A stretch of DNA of 64,000 nucleotides from PALSA-612 sp963704335 (lineage in GTDB: Bacteria > Actinomycetota > Thermoleophilia > Gaiellales > Gaiellaceae): contig OY969889.1 in the NCBI GenBank assembly GCA_963704335.1, forward strand, positions 2,418,001 to 2,482,000. Direction: 5' to 3'. The position numbers and the translations under genes are program-made. Below the pieces are notes generated by a model. It was not told the origin of the DNA. It made no database searches and was given only the letters and a program-made list of their open reading frames with translations. Positions within the stretch are counted from its first letter, which is position 1. The number at the start of each line of letters is the position of its first letter. Shown one piece after another: positions 61,477 through 64,000 of the stretch.

Positions 61477-62391
61477 GTGGCGACGCCGATCATCCTCGAC
61501 TGCGACCCGGGCCATGACGACGCGATTGCGATTCTCCTGGCGCTGGCGAGCCCCGAAGTGGAGTTGCTCGGCATCACTACCGTCCACGGCAACCAGACGC
61601 TGGAGAAGACGACGGTCAACGCCCTGAAGGTGCTCGAGCTCGTCCGCCGAGGCGACGTGCCGGTCGTGCCCGGCGCCGATCGCCCGCTGCTTCGTGACCT
61701 GACGGTCGCCGATCACGTTCACGGTGAGAGCGGGCTCGACGGCCCAGCGCTTCCCGACCCCTCAGCGGCCGCGAGCAGCGAGGGAGCCGTGACGTTCCTT
61801 GCCGAGCGAATGGCGCCCGGTGTGGTGCTCGTTCCCACCGGGTCGCTCACGAATGTGGCGCAATTGCTGACCGAGCATCCGGACGTTCGGCCGGGGCGCA
61901 TCGTGCTCATGGGCGGCGCGATCGGCCTCGGGAACATCACGCCCGCGGCGGAGTTCAACATCTGGGCCGACCCCGAGGCCGCGGCGATCGTGTTCGAGAG
62001 CGGAATCGACATCACCATGGTCGGGCTGGACGTGACACACGAGGCGATCGTCGGCCCAGAGCGTGTCGAGCGGTTCCGCCACATGGGGCGTGTCGGGAAG
62101 GTCGTGGCCGAATTGCTGGACTTCTTTTCGGGCTACCACCGAAAGACGTATGGGTGGAACGGCCCGCCCGTGCACGATGCGTTGGCGGTCGCTTCGGTGA
62201 TCCGCCCCGAGTTGCTGGAGACGGCGCATCGCCGGGTCGTCGTCGACACGGAGTCAGAGCTGTGCCGCGGCCGGACGGTGGTCGACCTCTATCCGCGGGC
62301 GAAGAGCACGCCCAACGCACACGTGGCCGTAGGAGTCGACGCGGCCGCCTTTCTCGACCTGCTCGAAGAGCGCATCGCCCTACTCAACTGA
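61477..62391 (+). CDS. Nucleoside hydrolase (ribonucleoside hydrolase family)
   Basis: 304 residues: the Ca2+-binding DCDPGHDDAIAILLAL near the N terminus, TVHGNQTLEKTT, HGESGLDGP, ALVPTGSLTNVAQLL-type GPLTN loop, LMGGAIGLGNITPAAEFNIWADPEAA and the final PVHDALAVA. It splits N-glycosidic bonds of nucleosides. GTG lies 6 nt after GATACT. Only 22 bp separate it from the divergent MmcQ gene. Confidence 0.93.
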   Translation: MATPIILDCDPGHDDAIAILLALASPEVELLGITTVHGNQTLEKTTVNALKVLELVRRGDVPVVPGADRPLLRDLTVADHVHGESGLDGPALPDPSAAASSEGAVTFLAERMAPGVVLVPTGSLTNVAQLLTEHPDVRPGRIVLMGGAIGLGNITPAAEFNIWADPEAAAIVFESGIDITMVGLDVTHEAIVGPERVERFRHMGRVGKVVAELLDFFSGYHRKTYGWNGPPVHDALAVASVIRPELLETAHRRVVVDTESELCRGRTVVDLYPRAKSTPNAHVAVGVDAAAFLDLLEERIALLN

Positions 62392-62409
62392 CCCAAACGG
62401 ACACGTCCT

Positions 62410-62456
62410 AGTGCCTGGCACTGAGTTGTGCCAATTCAGTGCCAATCGATCCACAG
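62410..62456 (+). repeat. REP-like 47-nt element, copy 2
   Basis: Matches 38089-38135 at 42 of 47 positions. The palindrome AGTGCC-T-GGCACT is unchanged. TGGCAC...GTGCCA and CACTGA...TCAGTG give overlapping alternative stems. It lies 40 nt upstream of the RAYT gene, the expected position for a REP element tied to its transposase. Confidence 0.82.
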
Positions 62457-62496
62457 CGGGTTTCTTGCCGTCGGCGGCACGTACCGTGAGCCGGCG

Positions 62497-62937
62497 ATGG
62501 CACGGGTTGCACGCACGTCTCTCCCCGACGGGTACTTCCACGTTTATGCACGAGGCATCGCCAGCGACGCACCCGTCTTCGTTGACGACGGCGACCGCGC
62601 GTACTTCGTCGAGCTGCTCGCACGATGCATCGACAGGCACCGCTGGAGGTGCCATGCGTACACGGTCCTCTCGACGCACTATCACCTCGTCGTGGAGGCG
62701 ACGCGCGCCGGTCTCTCGGCGGGCCTCCATCAGTTGAACGGCTGCTACTCCCGCCGGTTCAACAGGCGCCACGGGCGCTTCGGCCACGTCTTCGCCGAGC
62801 GCTTCCAGACCCGCCTCATCGAGAGCGAGGACTACCTCTACGACGCGTGCGCGTACGTCCTGCAGAACCCCGTCGCGGCCGGGCTGTGCGACGCGCCGGA
62901 GGAGTGGCCGTGGTCGTACGGCCGCTCCGCCACCTAG
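62497..62937 (+). mobile_element. REP-associated tyrosine transposase (RAYT, IS200/Y1-like) gene
   Basis: 146 residues: FHVYARGIASDAPVFVDDGDRAYFVELL, the HUH-type motif LSTHYHLVVE, NGCYSRRFNRRHGRFGHVFAERFQ, and the C-terminal YDACAYVLQNPVAAGLCDAPEEWPWSYG with the probable catalytic Tyr (in AYVLQNP). RAYTs are single-copy, domesticated relatives of IS200 that mobilise REP palindromes. ATG at 62497 is chosen since the longer frame runs through the REP element. TACCGT lies 9 nt upstream. All catalytic motifs appear intact. Confidence 0.9.
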
Positions 62938-63350
62938 CCGGCGACCCAGCGTTCCTTCGAGAGGAAGAAGCCGTGACCCGTGCTGTTGGCGCAGCTGAGC
63001 CCGACCAGGAGCGAGATGCACGTGAACGGCCCGCGCTTCCAGACGCTGCCGTACTTGAGCACGCGCGCCCGCTGGTCGTAGACGGTGTCGCCCGCGCAGG
63101 TCGGCCTCGCCGTACCACGGCCCATGGAGAGGCCCGTCCAGTCGAGCTGACATGGACGCCGCGGCTCCGGTCGCAGCCCGGACAGGATGTCGCAGCGGAG
63201 CGTCACCGGTCCCGAGCCCGTGATGTATCCACACGCGATGTTGCCTGACGGCATGCGGAACGTCTCGTACACGCTCTCGCGTCCCTGAGCCGAAGCGGCC
63301 ACCGCGACCGCGCAGACGACCGCTACGACCACCATCCAGACCAGCCGCAC
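62934..63350 (-). CDS. DUF6636-like secreted protein
   Basis: 138 residues with an N-terminal signal (LVWMVVVAVVCAVAVAASAQG) and a body reading YETFRMPSGNIACGY, LRCDILSGLRP, TCAGDTVYD, VLKYGSVWKRGPFTCIS and GLSCANSTGHGFFLS. Six Cys in the mature part suggest disulfides outside the cell. F.MPSGNIAC and LRCD fit DUF6636. GTG lies 7 nt after CATAAT. The stop overlaps that of the convergent RAYT gene by 4 nt. Confidence 0.78.
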   Translation of the reverse strand: MRLVWMVVVAVVCAVAVAASAQGRESVYETFRMPSGNIACGYITGSGPVTLRCDILSGLRPEPRRPCQLDWTGLSMGRGTARPTCAGDTVYDQRARVLKYGSVWKRGPFTCISLLVGLSCANSTGHGFFLSKERWVAG

Positions 63351-63397
63351 GGCGCGGATTATGCAGGAAGCGCGGCGCAGCCCACGAAATCGCCCCC

Positions 63398-64000
63398 ATG
63401 GCGCGCAAGAAGCGTTCTTCCAAGCTGCGCCCGAAGTCGCCGTCGCGCGTTCGCCGCCGGAAGAAGAAGCCCGCGCGGACGCGCAGCCATCACTACCCCG
63501 AGCTGATCGGGCTCTCACTCGTCGCCATCGGCCTGTTCCTCGGCGCCGTCCTGTATGGAGGCTGGAGCGCCGGCGTCGTCGGCGGCCGGCTGACCGATGG
63601 CCTCGAAGCGCTGATCGGGGCGGCTGTCTACGTGCTCCCGGTCGCGATGGTCTGCATCGGAGTGCTGGCCCTGGTGCGTAGCGAGCTGGTGGACATGCGT
63701 CCGTTCCGGATCGGGCTCATCGTCACCTCGGCCGGGTTGCTGCTCGTCCTCGGGGATGCCCACGGCGGCCACGCCGGGCGGGGCCTGGAAGCCGCGTTCT
63801 CCTGGCTGATCGGCTCTACAGGCGTCCTCATCCTCGGCACCTTCACGCTGCTTGCGGGACTGCTGCTGCTGACGGGCGCCTCCGTCGGTGCCATCGTCAG
63901 GCGTTCACACGGCGCCGTGCAGAGCGTTCGCCGGCGCGCAGCCGCACGCCAGGAGGAGACTCCGCTGGCCGAGGTGATCCCCCTCGAGCCGGCCCGTAAC
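63398..64000 (+). CDS. ftsK: DNA translocase FtsK, N-terminal membrane part (3' partial)
   Basis: The frame runs from ATG to the right edge without a stop. The start is very basic (MARKKRSSKLRPKSPSRVRRRKKK-type), followed by four membrane helices (LIGLSLVAIGLFLGAVLYGG; AAVYVLPVAMVCIGVLALV; FRIGLIVTSAGLLLVLG; GVLILGTFTLLAGLLLLTGA) and a charged linker. That layout and the position after rnj match FtsK/SpoIIIE, which pumps DNA at the septum. The motor domain lies outside the window, so this is inferred. Confidence 0.85.
   Translation, partial: MARKKRSSKLRPKSPSRVRRRKKKPARTRSHHYPELIGLSLVAIGLFLGAVLYGGWSAGVVGGRLTDGLEALIGAAVYVLPVAMVCIGVLALVRSELVDMRPFRIGLIVTSAGLLLVLGDAHGGHAGRGLEAAFSWLIGSTGVLILGTFTLLAGLLLLTGASVGAIVRRSHGAVQSVRRRAAARQEETPLAEVIPLEPARN

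Overview
The window is about 68-70% GC and densely packed with genes that often overlap by 4 nt (ATGA/GTGA). It carries an actinobacterial-type integration host factor next to gmk and rpoZ, and the gene orders rimP-nusA-infB-...-rbfA-nrnA-truB-ribF-rpsO-pnp and dapB-dapA-...-rnj-...-ftsK. This points to an actinobacterium, most likely a deep-branching lineage such as Thermoleophilia/Gaiellales; that placement is inference. About twenty genes have a TAnnnT-type -10 hexamer only 6-9 nt upstream of a GTG or ATG and no Shine-Dalgarno sequence, so leaderless transcription appears common.

Layout. 1-9.1 kb: the end of a potassium channel, argS, tRNA-Gly, then an accessory stretch (peptidoglycan-binding protein, double VOC protein, GNAT, alpha/beta hydrolase with a divergent XRE regulator). 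It includes an ImmA-type protease/ABM-monooxygenase cassette bracketed by two ~165-bp near-identical palindromic elements in inverted orientation. HIT protein, corA and tRNA-Arg follow. 9.1-22.4 kb: small proteins, gene remnants, a frameshifted GFA gene and a frameshifted flippase, a dgcA/dgcN-like pair with a secreted glycoside hydrolase, a LysM protein under two LexA boxes (an SOS division inhibitor type), an S9 peptidase, a UvrD2-like helicase, RNase Z and methyltransferases. 22.4-36.4 kb: a pyrimidine operon (PyrR RNA site, pyrR-pyrB-pyrC-carA-carB-pyrK, a secreted subtilase, pyrD), then mihF-gmk-rpoZ-coaBC-TPR-dtd. A truncated second dtd and an 880-bp structured gene-free stretch follow. 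37.2-50 kb: a methyltransferase, a REP-like repeat, an EamA transporter and the translation/RNA cluster rimP to pnp. 50-64 kb: cytochrome c and a DUF6529-like membrane protein, an M16 protease, dapB-dapA, a candidate peptide maturation/export operon, RNase J, a sugar kinase, a nucleoside hydrolase, a RAYT transposase next to a second copy of the REP-like repeat, and the start of ftsK.

The most notable system is a three-gene minus-strand unit at 53798-57994. A PpiC-related protein is followed by a C39-peptidase ABC exporter with two cyclic-nucleotide-binding-like domains at its N terminus, and then by a 49-residue peptide gene. That peptide carries a textbook double-glycine leader (VSxxDAxxVxGG) and a 16-residue core. 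Other points of note are the covarying palindromic elements around immA, the double LexA operator on the LysM gene, and a pnp leader that can fold in two mutually exclusive ways, one of which hides the ribosome-binding site.

Caution: at least five single-base frameshifts interrupt otherwise well-conserved genes (two in pnp, one each in a flippase, a GFA protein and the subtilase). Some or all may be sequencing or assembly errors.
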